Origin: Enterobacteriaceae bacterium UBA7338
Lineage (GTDB): Bacteria > Pseudomonadota > Gammaproteobacteria > Enterobacterales > Enterobacteriaceae
Length of the DNA stretch: 64,000 bases
Direction: 5' to 3'
Assembly (NCBI GenBank): GCA_002480085.1
Contig: DKPJ01000009.1
Location: 35,417-99,416, forward strand
Shown: in pieces, positions 17,923-24,148 of the stretch
How the letters are laid out: every line of letters starts with the position of its first letter
How positions within the stretch are numbered: the first letter of the stretch is position 1
The notes under the pieces: generated by a model
What the model was told of the DNA's origin: nothing
What the model saw: the letters and a program-made list of their open reading frames with translations, nothing else
Database searches by the model: none
Translations under genes and position numbers: made by a program

Positions 17923-18831
17923 TTAGAAGTATCCCTGGCGTTTTTTCAGCTCCATCGAGCCGGCCTGGTCACGGTCGATGACGCGCCCCTGGCGTTCGCT
18001 GGTGGTGGAGACCAGCATCTCTTCGATGATCTCCGGCAGCGTCTGGGCATCAGACTCTACAGCGCCGGTCAGCGGCCAGCAGCCGAGGGTACGGAAACGC
18101 ACCATGCGCTGTTTGATCTCTTCGCCCGGCTGCAGGTCGATGCGATCGTCATCGATCATCATCAGCATGCCGTCGCGTTCCAGCACTGGACGTTCAGCCG
18201 CCAGGTAGAGCGGAACGATTTCGATATTTTCCAGGTAGATATACTGCCAGATATCCAGCTCGGTCCAGTTCGACAGCGGGAAGACGCGGATGCTCTCGCC
18301 CTTGTTGATCTGGCCGTTGTAGTTGTGCCACAGCTCCGGACGCTGGTTTTTCGGATCCCAGCGGTGGAAGCGGTCGCGGAAGGAGTAGATACGCTCTTTC
18401 GCGCGGGATTTTTCCTCATCGCGGCGCGCACCACCGAAGGCCGCGTCAAAGCCGTACTTATTCAGCGCCTGCTTCAGCCCTTCCGTCTTCATGATGTCGG
18501 TGTGCTTGGCGCTGCCGTGCACGAACGGGTTAATCCCCATCGCCACGCCTTCCGGGTTTTTATGCACCAGCAGTTCGCAGCCGTAGGCTTTGGCGGTACG
18601 GTCACGGAACTCATACATCTCACGGAATTTCCAGCCAGTATCGACATGCAGCAGCGGGAAAGGCAGCGTGCCCGGATAGAAGGCCTTACGTGCCAGGTGC
18701 AGCATAACGCTGGAGTCTTTACCGATGGAGTACATCATCACCGGATTGGAGAATTCAGCCGCCACCTCGCGAATAATATGGATGCTTTCCGCCTCCAGTT
18801 GTCGCAGGTGGGTGAGTCGTTTTTGATCCAT
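17923..18831 (-). CDS. cysD: Sulfate adenylyltransferase small subunit
   Basis: 302 residues (E. coli 302). CysD makes APS from ATP and sulfate. The PP-loop motif SIGKDSSVM is at about residues 36-44, and the GGARRDEEKSRAKER segment is characteristic of the family. It is the first gene of the cysDNC operon, divergent from iap. Confidence 0.98.
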   Translation of the reverse strand: MDQKRLTHLRQLEAESIHIIREVAAEFSNPVMMYSIGKDSSVMLHLARKAFYPGTLPFPLLHVDTGWKFREMYEFRDRTAKAYGCELLVHKNPEGVAMGINPFVHGSAKHTDIMKTEGLKQALNKYGFDAAFGGARRDEEKSRAKERIYSFRDRFHRWDPKNQRPELWHNYNGQINKGESIRVFPLSNWTELDIWQYIYLENIEIVPLYLAAERPVLERDGMLMMIDDDRIDLQPGEEIKQRMVRFRTLGCWPLTGAVESDAQTLPEIIEEMLVSTTSERQGRVIDRDQAGSMELKKRQGYF

Positions 18832-18925
18832 AACCGTTCCTTAAAGGGAAATTTACCACACGAGACGATCTATTCTGTGCGTCTGTTATCTGTCGCATGA
18901 GTCGCTAAAAACAAGGGATAGAGGG

Positions 18926-18982
18926 ACTATAGGGGGCGTCTAAGGGCGAATGAAATTACGAATTGGAATGAGTAGTTACTCA
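18926..18982 (-). promoter_or_regulatory. Putative cysDNC promoter and CysB operator
   Basis: On the minus strand TATAGT (18931-18926) makes a -10 box, with TTCATT 17 bp upstream as a weak -35, which suits an activator-dependent promoter. Just upstream of it lies the inverted repeat TGAGTAGTTACTCA (18969-18982), where CysB would be expected to bind. The assignment to CysB rests on the known regulation of cysDNC. Confidence 0.45.
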
Positions 18983-19129
18983 ATGGAATAACGTTAAGCA
19001 AAAGCAAAGATCAAAAAGTGCTTAACGCGAGAAAATACGGGCGTTTAAGCGTAATTGAAATTGTGTAACTGCGATCACAGTTTCATACTATGCACGTCAA
19101 AAATTTTGCTTCACTTTTAAGGACTCACT

Positions 19130-20176
19130 ATGTTTCCCGCATTGCGCCACCTCGTTGTAGCTCTGGCGCTCGGTGTGTGCTTTACCGTGCCGGCGCAGGC
19201 GAAATCCAGCCAGCCTGGCGAGATGGCCAGCGAGCAGGCCCGTCATATTGCTACCTATTTCCCAGGCCGCATGACCGGCACGCCTGCGGAGATGCTGTCA
19301 GCTGACTATCTGCGCCAGCAGTTTGCCCAGATGGGCTACCAGAGCGATATCCGCAAGTTCAACAGCCGCTACATCTATACCTCACGCAATAAGAACCAGA
19401 ACTGGCACAACGTGACCGGCAGTACGGTGATTGCCGCCCATGAAGGCAAGTTGGCTCAGCAGATCATTGTGATGGCGCATCTCGATACCTATGCTCCGCG
19501 CAGCGATGCCGATAGCGATAACAATCTGGGTGGCCTGACGCTACAGGGGATCGATGATAATGCCGCCGGGCTGGGGGTGATGCTGGAGCTGGCAGACCAG
19601 CTGAAGAATATGCAAACCCAGTACGGCATTCGTTTCATCGCCACCAGCGGTGAAGAGGAGGGGCGGCTGGGCGCAGAAAATCTGTTGCAGCGCATGAGCG
19701 ACGCCGAGAAGAAAAACACGCTGCTGGTGATCAACCTCGATAACCTGATCGTTGGCGATAAGCTCTATTTTAACAGCGGCAAGAGTACGCCCGCCGCGGT
19801 GCGCAAGCTGACCCGGGATCGGGCTTTAGCCATTGCCCGCCAGCACGGTATTACCGCTACTACCAATCCAGGCCTGAACCCGGACTATCCGAAAGGCACC
19901 GACTGCTGCCACGATAGCGAAGTGTTCGATCGGGCGGGCATCCCGGTGCTCTCCGTCGAGGCTACTAACTGGTCGCTGGGGAAAAAGGATGGCTACCAGC
20001 AGCGGGCAAAAACTAAGGCGTTCCCCGACGGCACCAGCTGGCATAACGTCCGTCTGGATAACCAGCAGTTTCTCGACAGCGCCCTGCCCGGCCGCATTGA
20101 GCGCCGCAGCCGCGACGTGATGCGTATTATGCTGCCGCTAATGAAGGAGCTGGCGAAGGCGGAGAAAAGCTCATAG
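19130..20176 (+). CDS. iap: Periplasmic aminopeptidase Iap (M28 family)
   Basis: 348 residues (E. coli 345). In E. coli Iap changes the isozyme pattern of alkaline phosphatase by removing N-terminal arginine. A signal peptide ends at PAQA before Lys25. The zinc-peptidase motifs are in order: the first His-Asp pair in VMAHLDTYAP, the bridging Asp in GIDDNAAG, the Glu-Glu pair in TSGEEEGRLG, and later Asp and His ligands. The start at 19130 follows AAGGACTCACT. Iap marks one border of the locus that in E. coli holds the CRISPR array and the cas genes. Confidence 0.95.
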   Translation: MFPALRHLVVALALGVCFTVPAQAKSSQPGEMASEQARHIATYFPGRMTGTPAEMLSADYLRQQFAQMGYQSDIRKFNSRYIYTSRNKNQNWHNVTGSTVIAAHEGKLAQQIIVMAHLDTYAPRSDADSDNNLGGLTLQGIDDNAAGLGVMLELADQLKNMQTQYGIRFIATSGEEEGRLGAENLLQRMSDAEKKNTLLVINLDNLIVGDKLYFNSGKSTPAAVRKLTRDRALAIARQHGITATTNPGLNPDYPKGTDCCHDSEVFDRAGIPVLSVEATNWSLGKKDGYQQRAKTKAFPDGTSWHNVRLDNQQFLDSALPGRIERRSRDVMRIMLPLMKELAKAEKSS

Positions 20177-20193
20177 CGCATAGGTCGAGTTTG

Positions 20194-20224
20194 GTAGGCC
20201 GGGCAAGCGCAGCGCCGCCCGGCG
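20194..20224. repeat. REP element after iap
   Basis: A single REP-like unit, GTAGGCCGGGCAAGCGCAGC followed by GCCGCCCGGC, which can fold into a stem-loop just after the iap stop and may protect the 3' end of its transcript. Confidence 0.75.
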
Positions 20225-20251
20225 ATGAATGCTGTAGTCAGTCGAGGTAGG

Positions 20252-20486
20252 TTAGGCTTTCTTAAGCTCTTCAAAAATTTCGGGATGCTTATCGATTGTC
20301 GCGATTAAAAGTGCCTATCGCCGCCATATACGTTTCGCCAGCGTCATCATCTAAGATGCTCTCTCCACACGCATCGCAATAGTCTCCGGTAATACCGTGT
20401 ACCGTAGTTTTACGGCCTTTATACTCGTATTCAACGTCACGGGTTTCATGTTTAAGATCTGCACAGCCACAGATAGGGCATTTCAT
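20252..20486 (-). pseudogene. Broken MqsA/HigA-type antitoxin: zinc domain kept, HTH domain deleted
   Basis: An intact 65-codon frame (20486-20289) encodes the N-terminal zinc-binding domain of the MqsA/YgiT antitoxin family, with the four ligands Cys3, Cys6, Cys37 and Cys40 and the central YKGRKTTVHGI motif. It stops at a TAA that no full-length member has. Directly beyond, in another reading frame, the minus strand encodes DKHPEIFEELKKA and a stop (to 20252), which is the typical C-terminal end of the same family (compare DKHPELLNEIR in E. coli MqsA). The helix-turn-helix domain of roughly 45 residues that should lie between is missing. This is therefore an internal deletion with frameshift. 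No cognate toxin gene is seen next to it. The 65-residue product could still be made, but it lacks the DNA-binding part. Confidence 0.8.
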
Positions 20487-20575
20487 TTTTATAACTCCCT
20501 AGCGAAAGACACCACAAAACAAAGGATTTACTCTATAGGACAGAAAACGCTTTTTATCATTCCAACGGTTAATAT

Positions 20576-20604
20576 TTGCCCATGACCCACCATATGGATA
20601 TAAT
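20576..20604 (+). promoter_or_regulatory. Promoter of the ParS/RES operon
   Basis: A perfect -10 TATAAT (20599-20604) lies 17 bp after TTGCCC (20576-20581), 24 bp ahead of the first start codon. A strong, probably autoregulated, promoter is expected for a toxin-antitoxin operon. The palindrome CATATG is within the spacer. Confidence 0.6.
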
Positions 20605-20628
20605 TAAATTACCAAATGGAGGTCAATC

Positions 20629-21072
20629 ATGAAAACGTTTAGCGTATCCACGACTCAGGCCAGGCCGCCCCGTTTATGGCAGGTGGCTGGTTTAAACAAT
20701 GCCGATGGTGTGGCACTGCTGGGTCAGATTAACGAAGGTCTTGATGGCAAAGTGGCTAGCCTGATCGTTGACTGGGCGAAGATAACGCAAAACGACCTGC
20801 GCAAAATGTCAGGTATCCCATCAACCACATTCAGCCGTAGTCTGAAAGCACGATTCAGTGCCGATCAGAGTGAACGGCTGGTGCGCATCATTCGTGTCCT
20901 TGATCGGGCGGTAGAGCTGTTCGAAGGCGATAAAGATGAAGCGCAAAAATGGTTAAATGAGCCTAACCGTGCGCTGGGCTGGAAAGTGCCAGCAGAGCTG
21001 ATGGCATCCGAAACCGGGGCTTATGAAGTCATGAAGCTGATCACCCGTCTGGAGCACGGAGTCTACTCTTGA
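20629..21072 (+). CDS. ParS/Xre-MbcA type antitoxin (DUF2384)
   Basis: 147 residues. The C-terminal part (about 83-145) matches the antitoxin/toxin-binding domain of the Xre/MbcA/ParS family, with VLDRAVELFEGDKDEAQKWL and a NRALGWKVPAELM-type motif. The N-terminal half carries a probable Xre helix-turn-helix (about 53-80). It neutralises a RES-domain toxin by covering the active site and usually represses its own promoter. AAATGGAGGTCAATC precedes the ATG, giving a strong ribosome site. Its stop overlaps the TTG start of the next gene, so the pair is translationally coupled. Confidence 0.9.
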   Translation: MKTFSVSTTQARPPRLWQVAGLNNADGVALLGQINEGLDGKVASLIVDWAKITQNDLRKMSGIPSTTFSRSLKARFSADQSERLVRIIRVLDRAVELFEGDKDEAQKWLNEPNRALGWKVPAELMASETGAYEVMKLITRLEHGVYS

Positions 21073-21539
21073 TCCTCTATCGGCTAACAAAGACAAAGTA
21101 TCTCTCTACAGCCTGGACTGGTTATGGAGCCAAAGAGGCTGGAGGCCGCTGGAATAGCGTCGGTACGTCGATGGTTTATGTATCAGAAACCGCATCGTTA
21201 ACTATGCTGGAAACGTTGGTGCACCTGCGTGCGGCACAGATTATGGATTATTTCACGTTGTTGAGTATCGAAGTGCCTAATGACCAGGTTCAAAAGGCCA
21301 ATATGGAAGAGATACCTGATAACTGGGCTGATGAAGAGGCACCACCGGAGCTGGCCGCTTATGGTGACGCCTGGTGCTTTACTAAGGCATCAATCGCCCT
21401 GCAAGTGCCTAGTGCTTTATCGCCGGTGGAAAATAACTATCTGCTAAATCCTGAACATCCAGCTTTCTTCGAGCTTACGCAAAAGTCAAAAGCCATTCCG
21501 TTTCAATTCGACAGCCGGTTAAAACCCGATCGCAAGTGA
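21069..21539 (+). CDS. RES-domain toxin (ParT/MbcT type, NAD+-directed)
   Basis: 156 residues starting at a TTG that overlaps the antitoxin stop by 4 nt. The RES fold is seen throughout: LYRLTKTKYLSTAWTGYGA at the N-terminus, GGRWNS (Arg27), a YVSE segment (Tyr37-Glu40), LETLVHL (Glu48) and the late VPSALSPVENNYLLNPEHP block (about 113-131). The Arg, Glu and Ser/Asn of RES proteins are thus present, so it appears intact. Characterised members degrade NAD+ or ADP-ribosylate a metabolic enzyme and stop growth. Which of the two activities applies here cannot be told by reading. Confidence 0.9.
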   Translation: MILYRLTKTKYLSTAWTGYGAKEAGGRWNSVGTSMVYVSETASLTMLETLVHLRAAQIMDYFTLLSIEVPNDQVQKANMEEIPDNWADEEAPPELAAYGDAWCFTKASIALQVPSALSPVENNYLLNPEHPAFFELTQKSKAIPFQFDSRLKPDRK

Positions 21540-21642
21540 TGGACATGAAGGACGTTCGTGCCCGGTTTCGCTGAACTGATTAAGGAGATCCCATGTACTA
21601 CCCTAAGCGAGGGCATTTCTAGTTACCGTAAAGGAGCTAAAA

Positions 21643-21726
21643 ATGTCCAACTTCAATACTCGAAAAGACCGTGATCGTCACGGTAAAGCAAAACCCCATT
21701 TCCGTATCAAGTACCCCTCGCGCTGA
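21643..21726 (+). CDS. Possible 27-residue basic small protein
   Basis: ATG at 21643 follows AAAGGAGCTAAAA, a very good ribosome site. The peptide has 27 residues and is strongly basic, with RKDRDRHGKAKP in the middle. Two shorter frames precede it: an 11-codon frame whose ATG overlaps the RES toxin stop (21538) and a 9-codon frame at 21594 behind AAGGAG. I do not recognise the protein. It may be part of the toxin-antitoxin transcript or a phage-derived remnant. Confidence 0.35.
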   Translation: MSNFNTRKDRDRHGKAKPHFRIKYPSR

Positions 21727-21732
21727 GGTGTG

Positions 21733-21936
21733 ATGTATGTCCATCATTATGACCAATATGGGGCAAACACACCGGGTTGCAATTACGATAAAAACCCTGG
21801 CTGGTGGAATCGAATGACTACCACTCGTCGCCGCCGAGCTGCCGATCGCCTGATGCTCACCGGCATTTTGCGTGGTGCTGATCCTGATGGTATTACCTGG
21901 CTGGCCGACAAGCGTCCCAGTGTTTATTACTGGTAA
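21733..21936 (+). CDS. Possible small protein of 67-68 residues, unknown
   Basis: The frame opens 3-6 nt after the 27-residue frame (start codons at 21730 GTG/ATG-like or 21733) and ends 35 nt before the CRISPR array. The sequence is rich in Tyr, Trp, Arg and Asp (GWWNR; TTTRRRRAADRL) and looks like a folded domain rather than noise, but no family comes to mind. Closely spaced downstream of the RES toxin and the 27-residue frame, all on the plus strand. The exact start is uncertain. Confidence 0.35.
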   Translation: MYVHHYDQYGANTPGCNYDKNPGWWNRMTTTRRRRAADRLMLTGILRGADPDGITWLADKRPSVYYW

Positions 21937-21970
21937 TCTAAACTCGCCGCGTACGGGAGCTTGTCGGTGC

Positions 21971-22122
21971 GCGGTTATCCCTGCTGGCGCGGGGAACTCG
22001 ACCGCATAAATGGGCCGCATAGCAGGTACAACGGTTTATCCCCGCTGGCGCGGGGAACTCCCGTAACTGGCACGCCTTAACCACGGCCTCAATCGGTTTA
22101 TCCCCGCTGGCGCGGGGAACTC
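21971..22122 (-). CRISPR. Orphan type I-E CRISPR array, 3 repeats and 2 spacers
   Basis: The 29-bp repeats are at 21971-21999, 22032-22060 and 22094-22122. The last two are identical, with the palindromic core CCCCGCTGGCGCGGGG of the E. coli type I-E repeat. The first copy differs at about four positions and is the degenerate terminal repeat. Spacers are 32 nt (22000-22031) and 33 nt (22061-22093), the type I-E sizes. The crRNA-sense repeat (beginning GAGTTCCCCGCG) is on the minus strand, so transcription runs from the leader at higher coordinates. No cas gene is present between the array and cysH or anywhere in the window. Spacer targets cannot be searched here. Confidence 0.95.
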
Positions 22123-22220
22123 CTTTAAACACATATACCTGTTTTTAAAGAGCTTTTTTAGCACTTAACAATCTACCAACTAATTACCAACAACCACACA
22201 GCATTCGAGTTATCTTAACC
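22123..22220 (-). promoter_or_regulatory. CRISPR leader
   Basis: AT-rich sequence directly on the repeat-proximal, non-degenerate side of the array. On the minus strand it contains GTTGGTAGATTGT (22180-22168), which is also present in the E. coli type I-E leader about 45-60 bp from the first repeat, where IHF and Cas1-Cas2 act during spacer uptake. The leader therefore looks well kept despite the absence of cas genes. Confidence 0.7.
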
Positions 22221-22466
22221 GATTGATTTTAATGACAATAAAAAACAGTCACTAAAGCCAACCTAATTCTACCGTTACCCACAACTGCTGCTCTAACCTA
22301 AATCAAATTTCTACCCACTCTCAGCCAAAAAACCAAAAATGCCAACCCTAAGCTCGGTATTTTTAAGGTAATAGTCCCTTTCCGTGATCTGCATTCGCGC
22401 TTAAGGCCGAAGAAGCGGGCTTTTACTCCACCATACTTGCCTCACATTTACGGGTAGCGCGCATGT
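22221..22466. repeat. Direct repeat copy A: decayed duplicate of cysH 3' end and its flank
   Basis: This stretch aligns along its length with 23898-24148 (copy B), which contains the real cysH 3' end, its terminator and about 120 bp beyond. Shared blocks include AATTCTACCG, ACCCACAACTGCT, CTAACCTAAATCAA and ACTCTCAG, all in the same order and orientation. Copy A is degenerate: the hairpin corresponding to the cysH terminator is broken. The two copies flank the muramidase/inhibitor gene pair. Confidence 0.85.
22381..22466 (-). pseudogene. cysH 3'-terminal fragment (inside repeat copy A)
   Basis: On the minus strand one frame reads ATRKCEASMVE and a stop, matching TTRKWEPGMAE of CysH; after a one-base shift another frame reads RFFGLKREC, identical to the end of CysH. 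The final GLHEG with its stop is lost. It covers about the last 30 codons of cysH and cannot be functional. It shows that the neighbourhood once had cysH ending here, next to the CRISPR leader. Confidence 0.85.
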
Positions 22467-22492
22467 CCTTTTTAAAATAAGCTTCAGAGCAG

Positions 22493-22948
22493 TCATGAGA
22501 CGGGAGGTATGCCCATCATTTTTATTTCTTCTATATGTCTTTTGTTAAGATTGATCTCACACTGATCAATGAATGATTGATAATCGTAAGAGTCTTCATT
22601 AATCTCTGTTGCCACTGCAAGACACAATTTTACCTTATATTGTTTCCATAGCTTTTGGGAGTCTAAGAAACGTTTGCTGTATACTTCTCCTGAGGTTTCT
22701 TCCTCGTCTTCTTTCCCATTAAACAAACCGACGTTATTAGCCTTAATGCCTTTATTTGTTTCTATAATTACTTTTTCCAGCTGTGATTCGCTCTCACTTT
22801 TTTTCTGATGAAGGCAACTTTCTTGCTGATTCGGGTCAGAATATTGAGTAAAACATGCTTTTGCCTCTGGGCCTTCATATAGTGCAGCTCTAGCCAGCAT
22901 AGGAAAATACAGCATGAAAGTGGCAAGAATGATCAATATTGCTTTCAT
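22493..22948 (-). CDS. Periplasmic LprI-like lysozyme inhibitor (DUF1311), probable immunity protein
   Basis: 151 residues with a signal peptide (hydrophobic residues 3-20, cleavage near Ala21). Four cysteines (32, 45, 109, 130) can form two disulfides. The core FLDSQKLWKQYKVKLC followed 20 residues later by a second Cys and NLNKR is the pattern of the LprI/DUF1311 family, known for periplasmic lysozyme inhibitors. Its start overlaps the stop of the upstream muramidase gene by 4 nt, so both are made together. A secreted or periplasmic inhibitor co-translated with a wall hydrolase is best read as self-protection. The gene is AT-rich compared with the core chromosome. Confidence 0.75.
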   Translation of the reverse strand: MKAILIILATFMLYFPMLARAALYEGPEAKACFTQYSDPNQQESCLHQKKSESESQLEKVIIETNKGIKANNVGLFNGKEDEEETSGEVYSKRFLDSQKLWKQYKVKLCLAVATEINEDSYDYQSFIDQCEINLNKRHIEEIKMMGIPPVS

Positions 22949-23853
22949 TTTAAATACCTTAGCCTCTGTCGATGATCCTCATACCTCATATAATATATAT
23001 CATTTCTGATATATGCGCTTAATTCTTCTTTACCAGCAATAGCTGCCTTAAAGAGTCCTTGTGCGTCATGTACACCCTGATAAAAGATATCAACAATGAC
23101 ATCTCTTATTTTTAAATTGAGATTTTCCCATGGCGGAGCATTTGGTATAGTATGTGATACTCTTTGGTAAAGATTTTTCGCTTCTACCAACTTTATTTTG
23201 TAAGCTATCTCAAACAATCGTAGCTGTTGTAAATGAGTGATTTCACCAACCAGTGGTCCATATGCTTTTACAAAGTCTTGGGCTTGCCGTCCAACAAGCC
23301 CAGCAGCCTTAGAGCAAATCACTCCTTTATATTCCTCGATTCCGGCTTGTCTGAAATGCGTCATTATTTCTCCAGCGCTACGGTTTTTCATATCGTAGCC
23401 ACGTCCGATAGTGACACCAGACAAACCAGCAGGCCAGTGAAGGACTCGCGAGAAAAGTTTCAAGTTTTCAGGCTGACGAAATGGTTCAGGCCCTCGCAGA
23501 TAGTCGATTCCTTCAGCATCAAAAGTAATCTGGCCTTCACGAACGCGCAGCGGACCAGATTCACGAGGCCTCCAATGTGGCGCTATAGCCTTACTGAACA
23601 TTGAGAAAAACCAAACTTGCTGCGGGTGAACTAAGCCAGAGGTAGACATATTCAGTAGTCGCTGATACCAGATAATCGCCGCATTAGTCTCCGGGTCACA
23701 TTGACCGGTAGTACGAAGATGGTGACCATGGATGTGATTGTAACCAGCATCAATCATCATTTTCTGTAGCGTTCTAACATCTTCTGGTGTGTTAACACCA
23801 AAGATGCCGATAGAACCAGTGGGGTGAAATACACGGGGTGAATGGTAGGGCAC
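22945..23853 (-). CDS. Peptidoglycan-binding muramidase of pesticin/T4-lysozyme type, candidate T6SS effector
   Basis: 302 residues from a GTG start preceded by GAGGAACAAAACACC. There is no signal peptide. A peptidoglycan-binding domain occupies about residues 18-85 (DVRTLQKMMIDAGYNH, then NAAIIWYQRLL). The C-terminal part resembles the pesticin/phage lysozyme fold: FDAEG with Glu114 as the likely catalytic acid, HWPAGLSGVTIGRGYDM at 139-155 with Thr148, and DVIVDIFYQG at 251-260. A wall hydrolase without export signal needs a delivery route, and T6SS effectors of this layout are known; T6SS genes are present at the left edge of the window. Delivery by T6SS is inference. A phage-type lysin is the alternative. 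No holin or other phage gene is near. Confidence 0.75.
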   Translation of the reverse strand: MPYHSPRVFHPTGSIGIFGVNTPEDVRTLQKMMIDAGYNHIHGHHLRTTGQCDPETNAAIIWYQRLLNMSTSGLVHPQQVWFFSMFSKAIAPHWRPRESGPLRVREGQITFDAEGIDYLRGPEPFRQPENLKLFSRVLHWPAGLSGVTIGRGYDMKNRSAGEIMTHFRQAGIEEYKGVICSKAAGLVGRQAQDFVKAYGPLVGEITHLQQLRLFEIAYKIKLVEAKNLYQRVSHTIPNAPPWENLNLKIRDVIVDIFYQGVHDAQGLFKAAIAGKEELSAYIRNDIYYMRYEDHRQRLRYLK

Positions 23854-23897
23854 GGTGTTTTGTTCCTCGTTCCTTAAGTGATGATAATTTCCAATTC

Positions 23898-24148
23898 ATT
23901 GATTTAATGAATAAATAGTCTATTCTCACCGAATGTTTCCAATTCTACCGCCACCCACAACTGCTACCCTAACCTAAATCAATCTTCCACCTACTCTCAG
24001 GCAAAAAAACCCAAAAAAAATGCCGACCTAAAGGTCAGCATTTTCATAAGGTTTATCACCCTTCGTGCAGTCCGCATTCTCGCTTGAGACCGAAGAAACG
24101 GGTCTCCTCCTCCGCCATGCCCGGCTCCCATTTGCGGGTGGTGTGCGT
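23898..24148. repeat. Direct repeat copy B: cysH 3' end, terminator and flank
   Basis: The intact partner of copy A. It includes the last ~30 codons of the functional cysH, the terminator at 24017-24044 and flank down to ATTGATTTAATGA at 23898. Identity with copy A is strong in blocks but interrupted by small insertions and deletions, so the duplication is not recent or the copies came from different strains. Confidence 0.85.
24017..24044 (-). terminator. cysJIH operon terminator
   Basis: On the minus strand AATGCTGACC and GGTCGGCATT pair around a TTTA loop and are followed by a run of T residues, 12 nt after the cysH stop. A strong intrinsic terminator. Confidence 0.9.

Noticed and set aside
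16519..18900. A 793-codon frame on the plus strand opposite cysN and cysD
   Set aside because: It is the antisense shadow of two strongly conserved, GC-rich genes; its codons mirror theirs and it shows no family match.
19059..19082. CRP-like sequence TGTGTAACTGCGATCACA upstream of iap
   Set aside because: The spacing between the half-sites is 8 rather than 6, so it does not fit a CRP site well; not listed as a feature.
21637..22132. Minus-strand open frames of 127 and 64 codons across the CRISPR array, with repeated PRASGD/PAPAG peptides
   Set aside because: These peptides are the well-known false translation of type I-E repeats. The frames run across repeats and spacers and have no ribosome site.
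22123..24050. Search for cas genes or their remnants between the CRISPR leader and cysH
   Set aside because: No frame or fragment resembling cas1, cas2, cas3 or Cascade genes was seen. The interval is filled by the cysH fragment and the effector/inhibitor pair.
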